Shown here: one piece after another, positions 1-5,641 of the stretch
Layout of the letters: the number at the start of each line of letters is the position of its first letter
Numbering within the stretch: the stretch's first letter is position 1
DNA from: Pseudobdellovibrionaceae bacterium
GTDB taxonomy: Bacteria > Bdellovibrionota > Bdellovibrionia > Bdellovibrionales > JAMPXM01
DNA length: 5,641 nucleotides
Direction: 5' to 3'
Assembly: GCA_913774795.1 (NCBI GenBank)
Contig: CAJYIL010000102.1
Location: forward strand, 1-5,641
Made by a program: the position numbers and the translations under genes
Notes under the pieces: model-generated
Database searches by the model: none
What the model saw: only the letters and a program-made list of their open reading frames with translations
Told to the model about the DNA's origin: nothing

Positions 1-1
1 G

Positions 2-556
2 TTTACGAAAGCGGCGCAAATGACCGGTCTTCTTTCGGCCGAAGGTTATCGTGGTCTCGCGAAGACGTGCATCTCTCTCAATAAATGGGATTGCGCGGAG
101 ACGGCATTCGTTGAGCTCGCGACCGAACGCGGCGATGTCGAAGGTTTCGCACAAGCCGGCTTGCTCCATTCGAAGTTGAACAATCAACCGAAGGCGATCG
201 CGTTTTACGCGGCTTACGAAAAGGCCGGCGGCAAAAACGCGATGTCTCTTTTGAACTACGCAAAAGCGCTCGAGTCGTCATCTCAAGACAACGAGGCGAC
301 CCGCGTGTACGAGAAGTCGATTGCGGCGAACCCGCAAGCGCTTCCCGTTCAAGCGACAAGCGGCATCGTGCATATCTTCATGAAGCACGGTCAGTATGAA
401 GAGGGTTACGAGCGCATTCTCACGTTCCATGAATCCGCGGAGAATGCGAACGGCTACTTGAACGTTGAAACGTCGCAGCTGCAAAAACAGCTCGGCGAGA
501 AGACGATCGCGCAGATCGAGAAGAAGCACAGCACGCACACGGTTGCCTCAAAGTGA
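2..556 (+). CDS. TPR-repeat protein, C-terminal part (5' end outside window)
   Basis: The frame is open from the left edge through an internal ATG at 20 to a TGA at 554-556, so this is most likely the 3' end of a longer gene; no ribosome binding site precedes the ATG at 20. Counting from that Met, the protein is almost wholly helical, with about four degenerate tetratricopeptide-like units at residues 8-39, 41-70, 74-107 and 110-139. They show the usual A/G-Y/F-A spacing: GYRGLAKTCISLNKWDCAETAF, with helix pairs around LLNYAKALESSSQDNEATRVY and the closing ANPQAL. The tail (150-178) is a charged, Lys-rich helix without a membrane segment. TPR arrays are protein-binding scaffolds, and nothing here identifies the partner. 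An intrinsic terminator follows 38 bases downstream, so it is the last gene of its transcript. The TPR call is fairly sure; the role is unknown. Confidence 0.75.
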   Translation, partial: FTKAAQMTGLLSAEGYRGLAKTCISLNKWDCAETAFVELATERGDVEGFAQAGLLHSKLNNQPKAIAFYAAYEKAGGKNAMSLLNYAKALESSSQDNEATRVYEKSIAANPQALPVQATSGIVHIFMKHGQYEEGYERILTFHESAENANGYLNVETSQLQKQLGEKTIAQIEKKHSTHTVASK

Positions 557-593
557 GATGAATCTTAATTTGATCGTCTAGTGTGACGTTGAC

Positions 594-627
594 AGCGTCG
601 AGAAGTTCGCCACTTCTCGACGTTTTT
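594..627 (+). terminator. Intrinsic (Rho-independent) terminator after the TPR gene
   Basis: A perfect 11-bp stem (596-606 CGTCGAGAAGT paired with 612-622 ACTTCTCGACG) closes a 5-base loop (TCGCC). It is followed at once by TTTTT at 623-627, then A and more T. The stem can extend by a G-U and an A-T pair (595/623, 594/624). It lies 38 bases after the stop of the TPR gene and separates that gene from the transglycosylase gene, implying a new promoter between about 628 and 770. No good sigma-70 -35/-10 pair was found there. Confidence 0.93.
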
Positions 628-757
628 ATTTTGAGCTCACGCTGTCTCGAACTGACCTAGCTGTCTTTTCAAGATGTTAAGTCGCGGCCCGCCCATTGCT
701 ACGTTTACCTAACAAAGATCGCACATCAGAACTTTCAAGTTTTGGAGTGCGAGATTT

Positions 758-766
758 GGGGGGAAG
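758..766 (+). promoter_or_regulatory. Ribosome binding site deciding the transglycosylase start
   Basis: A purine run GGGGGGAAG ends four bases before the ATG at 771. It is G-rich rather than canonical AGGAGG, but can pair with the CCUCC of 16S rRNA using one G-U pair. It favours 771 over an in-frame TTG at 696, which has no such site and would place about 25 polar residues before the signal peptide. Confidence 0.7.
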
Positions 767-770
767 ACAG

Positions 771-1469
771 ATGGCAAAAGCAGCATGTCTCATCTTAGGA
801 TCAGTTCTCGTGCTTCAAACACCGATCGCGCTCAGCGAGCTTCAAGCCGCACCTACGACGGATGTCGCTGCGGTTCCGCTCTTTCATGAAGAGCACTCAA
901 AAGAATTGATCGATGGCGGCGTGCAAAACGAAATCGCGCCAACAGAGATGGCTCGATTCATCTTCAAAAAGACTCGCGAACTCTTACCAGTCCCGTTTAA
1001 AGGTCGCTCGCAACGCCTGGCGCAAGCGATCATTGAATCGTCTAACGAGCATCAGCTTGATCCGGTCTTCCTGATGGCCGTTATCTCTCAAGAATCGAAA
1101 TGGAATCCGGACGCTCTCGGTTCGCACGGCGAAATAGGTTTGATGCAGCTGAAGCCTTCGACGGCCGCGATCTTCGCCGCAACCGAAGATGTGTCGGCAG
1201 AACTCCGCGATCCTGCGCAGAACGTGCGAATCGGTGCCGCTTACATCGCGCAACTTAGAGCTTCGTTTAGACATCGGTCGAATCGTTACATCTCGGCGTA
1301 CAATATGGGCGCGAAGCGTGTTCGTGACCACGTGGCCGTCGGCATCGAGCCAAATCTTTACTCGTCCTCGGTTCTCGCGCATTATGTCGAGCTCGCGGGC
1401 GGCATTCCGCAAGCCGTCACGGTGGCACGCATGGAATTGCCCGTCATGAACCGGACTTTAGCCCTGTAA
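771..1469 (+). CDS. Secreted lytic transglycosylase, Slt/MltE-type SLT domain
   Basis: A 232-residue protein that would cleave the MurNAc-GlcNAc glycosidic bond of peptidoglycan, leaving 1,6-anhydroMurNAc ends, in the periplasm or outside the cell. Residues 1-26 are a Sec signal peptide: a short basic start, a hydrophobic core (LILGSVLVLQTPIAL) and a probable cut after LQA. There is no lipobox; C6 lies too early. The SLT domain spans about 82-212 with all the family hallmarks: catalytic Glu E108 in AVISQESKWNP, GEIGLMQLKPSTA (120-132), DPAQNVRIGAAYIAQL (147-162), and AYNMG (176-180). Length is typical of small single-domain transglycosylases, with only about 60 linker residues before the domain and no LysM or other wall-binding module. 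It follows the upstream terminator, so it probably heads a transcript that continues into the SIS gene 50 bp downstream. The family is certain; substrate (own wall, prey wall or secretion machinery) is not shown. Confidence 0.93.
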   Translation: MAKAACLILGSVLVLQTPIALSELQAAPTTDVAAVPLFHEEHSKELIDGGVQNEIAPTEMARFIFKKTRELLPVPFKGRSQRLAQAIIESSNEHQLDPVFLMAVISQESKWNPDALGSHGEIGLMQLKPSTAAIFAATEDVSAELRDPAQNVRIGAAYIAQLRASFRHRSNRYISAYNMGAKRVRDHVAVGIEPNLYSSSVLAHYVELAGGIPQAVTVARMELPVMNRTLAL

Positions 1470-1519
1470 GCGCATTGGCGCTATTCGCGTAAGCGGTGGC
1501 CCGAGTAAACTGAGATCTC

Positions 1520-3064
1520 ATGTCCACCGCACACGACTTCCTGAAAATCGCATCGCAATTTCGTCTCGGCGAACTGCCGACAGAGTCTCGTCACCCACTG
1601 ACGAAGACGCTCTCCCACTTGGCCTCCAACGATCTCGAAGCAGCACTTCGACTTCTTGCTCGGGTTGAAATCGAGGCGCTCGATCAAGCTCTGAGAGGAC
1701 GTGAAGACGATATTCGCGAACTGTCGTCCGTCATCTCTTCTGTTTGGGCCTCCGGCCGACGCGTGTTTTTTTGCGGATGCGGCGCGACCGGGCGCCTGAG
1801 CGTTTCACTCGAAGCGCTCTACCGCAAAGAGGCGCTTGCCCGCGGACTCGACACTGAGAGAGTGATCTCATTTATTGCGGGCGGCGATTACGCACTCGTT
1901 CGTTCGATCGAAAACTTCGAAGATCACCCCGAGTACGGAGCCCAACAGCTGCGCGATCTCGGGTTTGTGAACGGCGACCTTCTCATCTCGACGACCGAAG
2001 GCGGCGAAACTCCCTTCGTGATCGGCGCGACACTCGAAGCGGCGTCGATCTCTTCCGTCAAACCTTGGTTTCTGTTTTGTAACCCGGTCACTTCACTCTT
2101 GAAGCTCGACCGCTGCCGCGCTGTCTTTGAAAGCGCGAACGTTCGCTCGTTGAGTCTTCCGACCGGCCCCATGGCCGTCGCCGGATCGACTCGTCTTCAA
2201 GCTTCGACCGTCTTGATGTTGTCGGCCGGCTCCGCTCTTTTCGCTGCCACCAGCGCGCCGGGCTGTGATCCGTGGGCCTTCGTCGAAGAAATGCGCCGCA
2301 CTCTTGTCGCGACCGATTTCTCCGTGCTTGCGCCGTTGATTGCGCGTGAGTCTGAAGCTTACGCGAAAGGCTCACGCTGTCTTCACGCCGCAGATGAGCA
2401 CGCGATTACAGTTCTGACCGATACGACCGAGCGGTCCCCGACTTTCTCGATCGCCCCTTTCGAGAATGATTTTGTGCCCGGAGATCGTCTGGCGTGGACG
2501 TACCTCACCATTCCGTCGGTCGCGCGACCCGATCACGCGTGGGAGCGAATCCTCATGCGGCCCATGCGCCCACTCACCTGGAAGCAAGTGGCCGGTAAAT
2601 ACGACGCTTCGGTGATGACCGGCTTCGACTTCTCCCAGCAAACCGTCTTGCGTCGACGCATGCGTGCCGGCGCGCCTCTTGTGTTCTCGGTTGAAGCCAG
2701 CGGCGGAGCTCTTCATCTCGCGATCGGTGGCCGCTCGGCGTCTCTTCCGGTTTCGGGCTCTCGGCTGACTGAGCACCTGATCTTAAAATGCGCGATGAAC
2801 ATGTCATCCACGCTCGTGATGGGGCGACTCGGCCGCTTTGAAAGCAATCTCATGCTTTACGTCAAAGCTTCGAACAACAAACTGATCGATCGCGCGATTC
2901 GTTACGTGCGTCTCCTGCTGGAAGACCGTGGGCTCTCTTCGAATTACGAAGACGTTTGCGTCGCGTTGTTCGAAGCTCGTTTGACATTAGACCCTGAAGA
3001 TTCGATCGTCCTGCGAACGCTTGAGAAAATGGTTTCTCAAAGCTCGCAGGGACGAATCGCGTGA
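1520..3064 (+). CDS. Large SIS-domain protein, MurQ / glucokinase-regulator (GKRP) type
   Basis: 514 residues, no signal peptide, cytoplasmic. A TGA at 1511-1513 is in frame just upstream, so ATG 1520 is the first possible start; its ribosome binding site is weak. The N-terminal half follows E. coli MurQ (MurNAc-6-P etherase): TESRHPLT (21-28), sugar-phosphate loop CGCGATGRLS (85-94), IAGGDYALVRSIENFED (119-135), EGGETPFVIGA (160-170), CNP (187-189), and AGSTRLQAST (221-230). The C-terminal piece (about 424-514) also follows MurQ (MNMSSTLVMGRL, NLMLYVKASNNKL). Between them sit about 190 extra residues, giving a two-SIS-plus-cap layout like vertebrate GKRP rather than the roughly 300-residue MurQ. 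By my manual alignment, the catalytic Glu114 of MurQ is kept as E134, but Glu83 falls on L100 (E98 is nearby). It may be a divergent etherase or a sugar-phosphate sensor. Its stop overlaps the next start (GTGA). Superfamily sure, activity open. Confidence 0.85.
   Translation: MSTAHDFLKIASQFRLGELPTESRHPLTKTLSHLASNDLEAALRLLARVEIEALDQALRGREDDIRELSSVISSVWASGRRVFFCGCGATGRLSVSLEALYRKEALARGLDTERVISFIAGGDYALVRSIENFEDHPEYGAQQLRDLGFVNGDLLISTTEGGETPFVIGATLEAASISSVKPWFLFCNPVTSLLKLDRCRAVFESANVRSLSLPTGPMAVAGSTRLQASTVLMLSAGSALFAATSAPGCDPWAFVEEMRRTLVATDFSVLAPLIARESEAYAKGSRCLHAADEHAITVLTDTTERSPTFSIAPFENDFVPGDRLAWTYLTIPSVARPDHAWERILMRPMRPLTWKQVAGKYDASVMTGFDFSQQTVLRRRMRAGAPLVFSVEASGGALHLAIGGRSASLPVSGSRLTEHLILKCAMNMSSTLVMGRLGRFESNLMLYVKASNNKLIDRAIRYVRLLLEDRGLSSNYEDVCVALFEARLTLDPEDSIVLRTLEKMVSQSSQGRIA
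3048..3052 (+). promoter_or_regulatory. Ribosome binding site for the zinc hydrolase gene
   Basis: AGGGA lies eight bases before the GTG at 3061, inside the last codons of the SIS gene. With the GTGA stop/start overlap, it supports GTG as the true start and suggests translational coupling of the two genes. Confidence 0.65.
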
Positions 3065-4044
3065 AAATTTTCATTTTGATTTTACTGTTCTCATGGCAAA
3101 CCCACGCGTGGGGAAAACGCGGCCACTCGATCGTGTGCCAGACGGCTGCAAGCCTCTTGCACGAACGAAGCGAGATGATGATGCTCCATTCGTTCGATCT
3201 CGGTTACTACTGCAATGTCCCGGATTTAATCTGGAAAAAGCCTGCGACTTACGCGACCGAGTTCCCGCAGCATTTTATGGACCTCGAAATTTTCGACCGC
3301 GAATTCGTGAAAGCGAAAAGCAGCTCGGATCCGCTAGCGCTTTCCCGCGCGGAATTCGAAAAAGCATTCCCACAAATTCCACTATCCGCGGGCCGATCGT
3401 ACTGGCGCATTCGCGAATTAATGGATTCGCTCGGCGAAATTTCTAAGAGCTTGCGCGCGAGCGGAAAAGCAGACGGCCCCTTGCGCATGGATCAGCAAGC
3501 GAAGTGGCTGATCACCGCGGGCGCGATCGGCCACTACGTCGGCGATCTTTCTCAACCGCTCCACGTCACCGAAGATTACGACGGTCAGTTCTCCAACGCG
3601 AAAGGCATCCACTCGTGGTTTGAAGAAGCTCTGGTCGATGAGCTCTCCAACACGACACACCCGGGCCGCCTCGAAGCGGAGGTGGGCGAACTTGCGACCA
3701 AGCGATGGAAGAAACCGAAGCTCGATCAACTCAGTGTTCTAGATGTTTTGAAGGCAGAAGCCGCCGAATCCAATAAGCTCAAAAGTGACCTTATGAAGAT
3801 TGATAAGCGCGTTGGGCGCAAGAATCGCGCGAAGGCGGCCGAGGCCTTCGCCCCGATGATCCGCGAACGTTTAGCCGCCGGCGCCGTTTATCTCGCGGCA
3901 CTTTGGTCGCGCGAACTCAACTGGCCTTATCATGGCGAGAAGTTTTTCAACTTTTCGGGAACACCGGAGTATCTGCAGCCGGCGCCCGGCTTCTTGCCGC
4001 CGTCGGCTAACGGACCGAAAGTGGATCCGACGCCAGCACCTTAA
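3061..4044 (+). CDS. Secreted zinc hydrolase, S1/P1 nuclease - phospholipase C superfamily
   Basis: 327 residues from GTG. Residues 1-16 are a short signal peptide (hydrophobic IFILILLFSW, cut after THA), which places Trp17 at the mature N-terminus, as this family needs because its first Trp binds zinc. The other tri-zinc ligands are in order: H22 (WGKRGH), D55 (NVPDLIW), H71 (QHFMDLE), H158 and D162 with H168 (GHYVGDLSQPLH, 157-168), then H184 and E188 (GIHSWFEE). The site is complete except that the last ligand, Asp in P1 nuclease, is Glu here, as in Bacillus cereus phospholipase C. The product would cleave single-stranded nucleic acid or phospholipid in the periplasm or outside; overall pattern (GDxxQPLH) looks closer to the nucleases. 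The C-terminus ends in a Pro-rich tail (306-327), whose last 12 codons overlap the opposite-strand gene. Start overlaps the SIS stop by 4 bases. Confidence 0.9.
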   Translation: MKIFILILLFSWQTHAWGKRGHSIVCQTAASLLHERSEMMMLHSFDLGYYCNVPDLIWKKPATYATEFPQHFMDLEIFDREFVKAKSSSDPLALSRAEFEKAFPQIPLSAGRSYWRIRELMDSLGEISKSLRASGKADGPLRMDQQAKWLITAGAIGHYVGDLSQPLHVTEDYDGQFSNAKGIHSWFEEALVDELSNTTHPGRLEAEVGELATKRWKKPKLDQLSVLDVLKAEAAESNKLKSDLMKIDKRVGRKNRAKAAEAFAPMIRERLAAGAVYLAALWSRELNWPYHGEKFFNFSGTPEYLQPAPGFLPPSANGPKVDPTPAP

Positions 4045-5263
4045 GGCGCGCTTTGAGTTCACTCATCTTCTGCGTGGCGATCTTCTCTTCTTCGGGTGTG
4101 AGTGCTCCGCGCATATCGGCGTAGCTCTTATCTAACTTTTCAAGTTGTGGCGCGAGCATCGGAACAAGACGCACCGAAAGCACGTACGCCTGCGTATCCT
4201 GCCCGACGGAGATCGCCGGAAGCTCCGGGCTTCCTAGGAACGGTAAAAGACCCACGGGATGAAGAAACTTTTTGCGCTCGTAAACCAGCTCTCCGGGCTC
4301 TAGGAGAGCAATCAGGTTTTCGACCGAAAGCGTATTGTACGCGAAACTTTGCATCGGTGTTTCGGGCTTCGCTGATTTCATGACGGCTTGTCGATAGCGC
4401 GATTCGAAAATGACTCCGAAGGCCGGCGATACGAAAGGTCTCTTGAGTGCGACTTCGCGGTAGGCTTCGAAATAGCAATTCGGAACCCTCTGTTCAAGAT
4501 ACGACGAAGGACAATCCGGCGTTTGCTCGGCAATCGTTTTCGCGCGCACGAAATCGCCGTAAAGCGAGAGAACTAGCTTCGTCAGCGGCGAAAGATACGG
4601 ATAAGCGTGAACGTAAAACGATTCACCGGGAAGCCACAGCGAGCGCTCGTAGCCAGGCGGGAGCGAGTCGCGCATCGACGTTTCCTCTTTCAGACGGATG
4701 CGTGAGCCTTGCACCGCGACCTCGCGGCGAACGATGCGGTATCCGAGAAAACAGGTGTGAAAAACGAGAAGAGTCGCCGCCGCGGTCATCAGAATCTTCG
4801 ATTTCGGTTCTCGGTCCTGAAAAATCGAGCCTTCTTCTGAAAAGAGAAGCGTGTAGATCGTCGCCCAAATGGAGAGCAGCGGAGAGAGCAACAAAAACCG
4901 CGACACGAATCTCATCCATCTTGGGATTTTCTCGAAGCCGTAGATCGCGGCCCAGCGTTTTAGAAACGTGTTCGTTACGCACCAAAAGCCAACGAGAGAT
5001 ACGAGCGCCCAGGCGGCGTAGAGAATCGCGATTTGCTGCTTGTCGAAAGAGGCACGCGCAGACGTGAGCGGCATCTGAATGAAGAACCCGAACGAAAATT
5101 CGATCGTTGCCAGTGCGATCAATGTCGTCGCAAATCCGCCGAAGTCGAGCGCGGGCCGACTCGAAAACGGATTCCAGTTATTTCGTGGAGCGCCCTTTGG
5201 CGCGAACGGTTGTTTGGGTTCAGGCACGTCTTGATTGGACCATGACTTTCGAGCTCGTCCCAA
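4007..5263 (-). CDS. Unrecognised four-helix membrane protein with large soluble C-terminal domain
   Basis: I do not recognise this 418-residue protein. Four hydrophobic helices are clear at about 43-62, 78-100, 119-141 and 157-176. Basic residues lie before helix 1, between helices 2 and 3 (LKRWAAIYGFEKIPRWMR) and after helix 4 (YRIVRREV), predicting both ends in the cytoplasm. The remaining 240 residues are soluble, with two Cys (C251, C263) and a charged helix near the end (about 388-410, EEEKIATQKMSELKARL) that could form a coiled coil. The stop (TAG on this strand) lies inside the 3' end of the zinc hydrolase gene, a 38-bp tail-to-tail overlap. The start is doubtful: TTG at 5263 and GTG at 5227 both lack a ribosome binding site, there is no ATG before helix 1, and the frame stays open upstream to a TAA at 5372-5374. 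It could start at CTG 5326 (439 residues), or be the 3' part of a gene broken by the repeat element to its right. Confidence 0.75.
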   Translation of the reverse strand: MGRARKSWSNQDVPEPKQPFAPKGAPRNNWNPFSSRPALDFGGFATTLIALATIEFSFGFFIQMPLTSARASFDKQQIAILYAAWALVSLVGFWCVTNTFLKRWAAIYGFEKIPRWMRFVSRFLLLSPLLSIWATIYTLLFSEEGSIFQDREPKSKILMTAAATLLVFHTCFLGYRIVRREVAVQGSRIRLKEETSMRDSLPPGYERSLWLPGESFYVHAYPYLSPLTKLVLSLYGDFVRAKTIAEQTPDCPSSYLEQRVPNCYFEAYREVALKRPFVSPAFGVIFESRYRQAVMKSAKPETPMQSFAYNTLSVENLIALLEPGELVYERKKFLHPVGLLPFLGSPELPAISVGQDTQAYVLSVRLVPMLAPQLEKLDKSYADMRGALTPEEEKIATQKMSELKARLKVLASDPLSVR

Positions 5264-5323
5264 ACGGTATCGGGTCGAGGCTAGGTGGTTGTTTGCTCTT
5301 GCGATGTCGGCGGCGTCCCCACG

Positions 5324-5337
5324 CAGATCTACCTCCT
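5324..5337 (-). promoter_or_regulatory. Strong Shine-Dalgarno with CTG: alternative start of the membrane protein
   Basis: On the minus strand AGGAGG (5337 to 5332) is followed after five bases by a CTG codon (5326-5324) in frame with the membrane protein, which would become 439 residues. This is the only good Shine-Dalgarno sequence upstream of that gene in this frame. It is partly made of the 15-bp palindrome at 5335-5349, so it may be accidental; CTG starts are rare. A GTG eight bases after the site is in another frame and stops after 13 codons. Confidence 0.3.
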
Positions 5338-5349
5338 CCGCTGCGGAGG
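5335..5349. repeat. 15-bp palindromic repeat, copy A
   Basis: CCTCCGCTGCGGAGG is a 7-bp dyad (CCTCCGC/GCGGAGG) around one central T, and is identical to copy B at 5560-5574. The two copies lie 225 bp apart in direct orientation (a near-palindrome reads almost the same both ways; the central T shows both are on the same strand). It could be the edge of a small repeat element or a target duplication around one. Confidence 0.85.
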
Positions 5350-5358
5350 TAAATTGGT

Positions 5359-5470
5359 GTCCCCGAATATTTTAATCTGTCCCATGTTCTTTACCCGAAA
5401 TGCCTGGATGGCATTTCGGAACCCTCGTTCTCAGGATGGACGTAAGATCACGTTCTGTAATTTCGGGGAC
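5359..5470. mobile_element. REP/MITE-like element bounded by GTCCCCGAA inverted repeats
   Basis: A perfect 9-bp inverted repeat (GTCCCCGAA at 5359-5367, TTCGGGGAC at 5462-5470) encloses 94 bp that contain a perfect 10-bp hairpin at 5395-5419. There is no convincing gene inside. The minus-strand text reads GGGACAG, then ATTCGGGGACACC, a style I associate with palindromic repeats and leftovers near REP-associated tyrosine transposases (Y1 family) in environmental proteobacteria. That association is from memory and unverified. The true ends may be wider, at the 15-bp palindromes (5335-5574). It lies between the membrane-protein frame and a frame running off the right edge. Confidence 0.45.
5395..5419. 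repeat. Perfect 10-bp hairpin inside the element
   Basis: CCGAAATGCC (5395-5404) and GGCATTTCGG (5410-5419) pair perfectly around TGGAT. It has no T-tract on either side, so it is not an intrinsic terminator. Its size and place within inverted repeats resemble a REP-type hairpin that a Y1 transposase could recognise. Confidence 0.75.
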
Positions 5471-5559
5471 GTGCGGAGCACTGGCCGTCGCTGTTCCGCA
5501 AACGACGCTAATCGGGAACTTCTCGTCAATGAAGTCTGCGAATGAGAATTGCGAGTCCA

Positions 5560-5574
5560 CCTCCGCTGCGGAGG
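5560..5574. repeat. 15-bp palindromic repeat, copy B
   Basis: Identical to copy A at 5335-5349 (CCTCCGCTGCGGAGG). Flanking bases soon differ, so the shared unit is only the palindrome. Both copies are read in the same minus-strand frame as S-A-A-E, followed by E-V-D in copy A and V-D in copy B. Confidence 0.85.
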
Positions 5575-5641
5575 AGAATCTCTTAAGCATTTGGCGCCGC
5601 TCTTCGAAATCGTTAGATAAGCTTCCGAGTGTTCGTTTCGC

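Larger units (their letters stand above)
5372..5641 (-). pseudogene. Open frame entering from the right edge, possibly the 5' part of a disrupted gene
   Basis: On the minus strand a frame is open from the right edge (5641) to TAA at 5372-5374, 89 codons. It begins as a charged helix-like stretch (LSNDFEERRQMLKRFSSAAE) that looks like real protein, while its last 30 or so codons come from the repeat element (ERDLTSILRTRVPKC...), so the natural end is probably lost. It is in the same frame as the membrane protein downstream. If one 225-bp unit between the two 15-bp palindromes were absent, the frames would join without a stop through ...SSAAEEVDLRGD... into the membrane protein. No family is recognised. 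Alternatively the frame is chance, or a short tail of an unrelated gene whose body lies outside the window. Confidence 0.3.

Noticed and set aside
589..594. Perfect TTGACA, possible -35 box
   Set aside because: At 16-18 bases downstream the sequence lies in the terminator stem (around ACTTCT) with nothing like TATAAT, and any transcript would begin at the terminator itself.
696..770. Longer transglycosylase starting at TTG 696
   Set aside because: It would put about 25 polar residues ahead of a normal signal peptide and has no ribosome binding site, while ATG 771 has both.
984..1412. 142-codon minus-strand frame
   Set aside because: It mirrors the SLT domain, whose catalytic motifs are intact on the + strand.
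1469..1482. Small hairpin AGCGC-ATTG-GCGCT after the transglycosylase stop, as a terminator
   Set aside because: Only five base pairs and no T-tract; more likely the transcript continues into the SIS gene.
3021..3446. 141-codon + strand frame across the SIS/hydrolase junction
   Set aside because: It overlaps the hydrolase in another frame, and the hydrolase has a full set of zinc ligands; this frame has no recognisable features.
4447..5067. 206-codon open frame on the + strand
   Set aside because: It is antisense to the membrane protein, rich in Arg and Ser as expected of a mirror frame, with no domain or ribosome binding site.
5285..5545. 86-codon + strand frame in the right-hand region
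   Set aside because: It runs through both the palindrome and the inverted-repeat element, has no ribosome binding site, and its product shows no domain.
5331..5580. CRISPR array
   Set aside because: Only two copies of a 15-bp palindrome 225 bp apart; spacing and copy number do not fit an array.

Overview
The window is a stretch of a moderately GC-rich chromosome from a Gram-negative bacterium. It is densely coded, with short gaps and no tRNA or rRNA. The exported enzymes have signal peptides, one acts on peptidoglycan, and a SIS protein of the MurQ/glucokinase-regulator type is present. Together these would fit a Bdellovibrionota-like or other deltaproteobacterial-type genome. That placement is a guess from gene content and style; no marker gene is present to confirm it.

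Layout, left to right. Positions 2-556 (+) hold the 3' end of a TPR-repeat protein, closed by a textbook intrinsic terminator at 594-627. After a leader of about 140 bp come three genes on the + strand: a secreted lytic transglycosylase (771-1469), a 514-residue SIS-domain protein related to MurNAc-6-phosphate etherase (MurQ) and to glucokinase regulatory protein (1520-3064), and a secreted zinc hydrolase of the S1/P1 nuclease-phospholipase C superfamily (3061-4044). The last two overlap by 4 bases (GTGA). The three probably form one transcript. On the opposite strand, an unrecognised four-helix membrane protein (4007-5263) overlaps the hydrolase gene tail to tail by 38 bp.

The right end (5264-5641) has no convincing complete gene. 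It contains two identical 15-bp palindromes exactly 225 bp (75 codons) apart, a 9-bp inverted repeat (GTCCCCGAA/TTCGGGGAC), and a perfect 10-bp hairpin. It looks like a REP/MITE-type element. The minus-strand frame of the membrane protein is open through this region except for one TAA at 5372-5374 inside the element. Removing one 225-bp unit would join the frames into one open reading frame running off the right edge, so the membrane protein may be the 3' part of a gene interrupted by the element.

How the genes may work together (inference): the transglycosylase would cut peptidoglycan to 1,6-anhydroMurNAc products, the SIS protein would bind or process an amino-sugar phosphate such as MurNAc-6-P, and the zinc hydrolase would attack nucleic acid or phospholipid outside the cytoplasm. 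This would make a small degrade-and-salvage cluster. The SIS protein appears to lack one of the two catalytic glutamates known from E. coli MurQ, so it may be a sensor or regulator rather than an enzyme.
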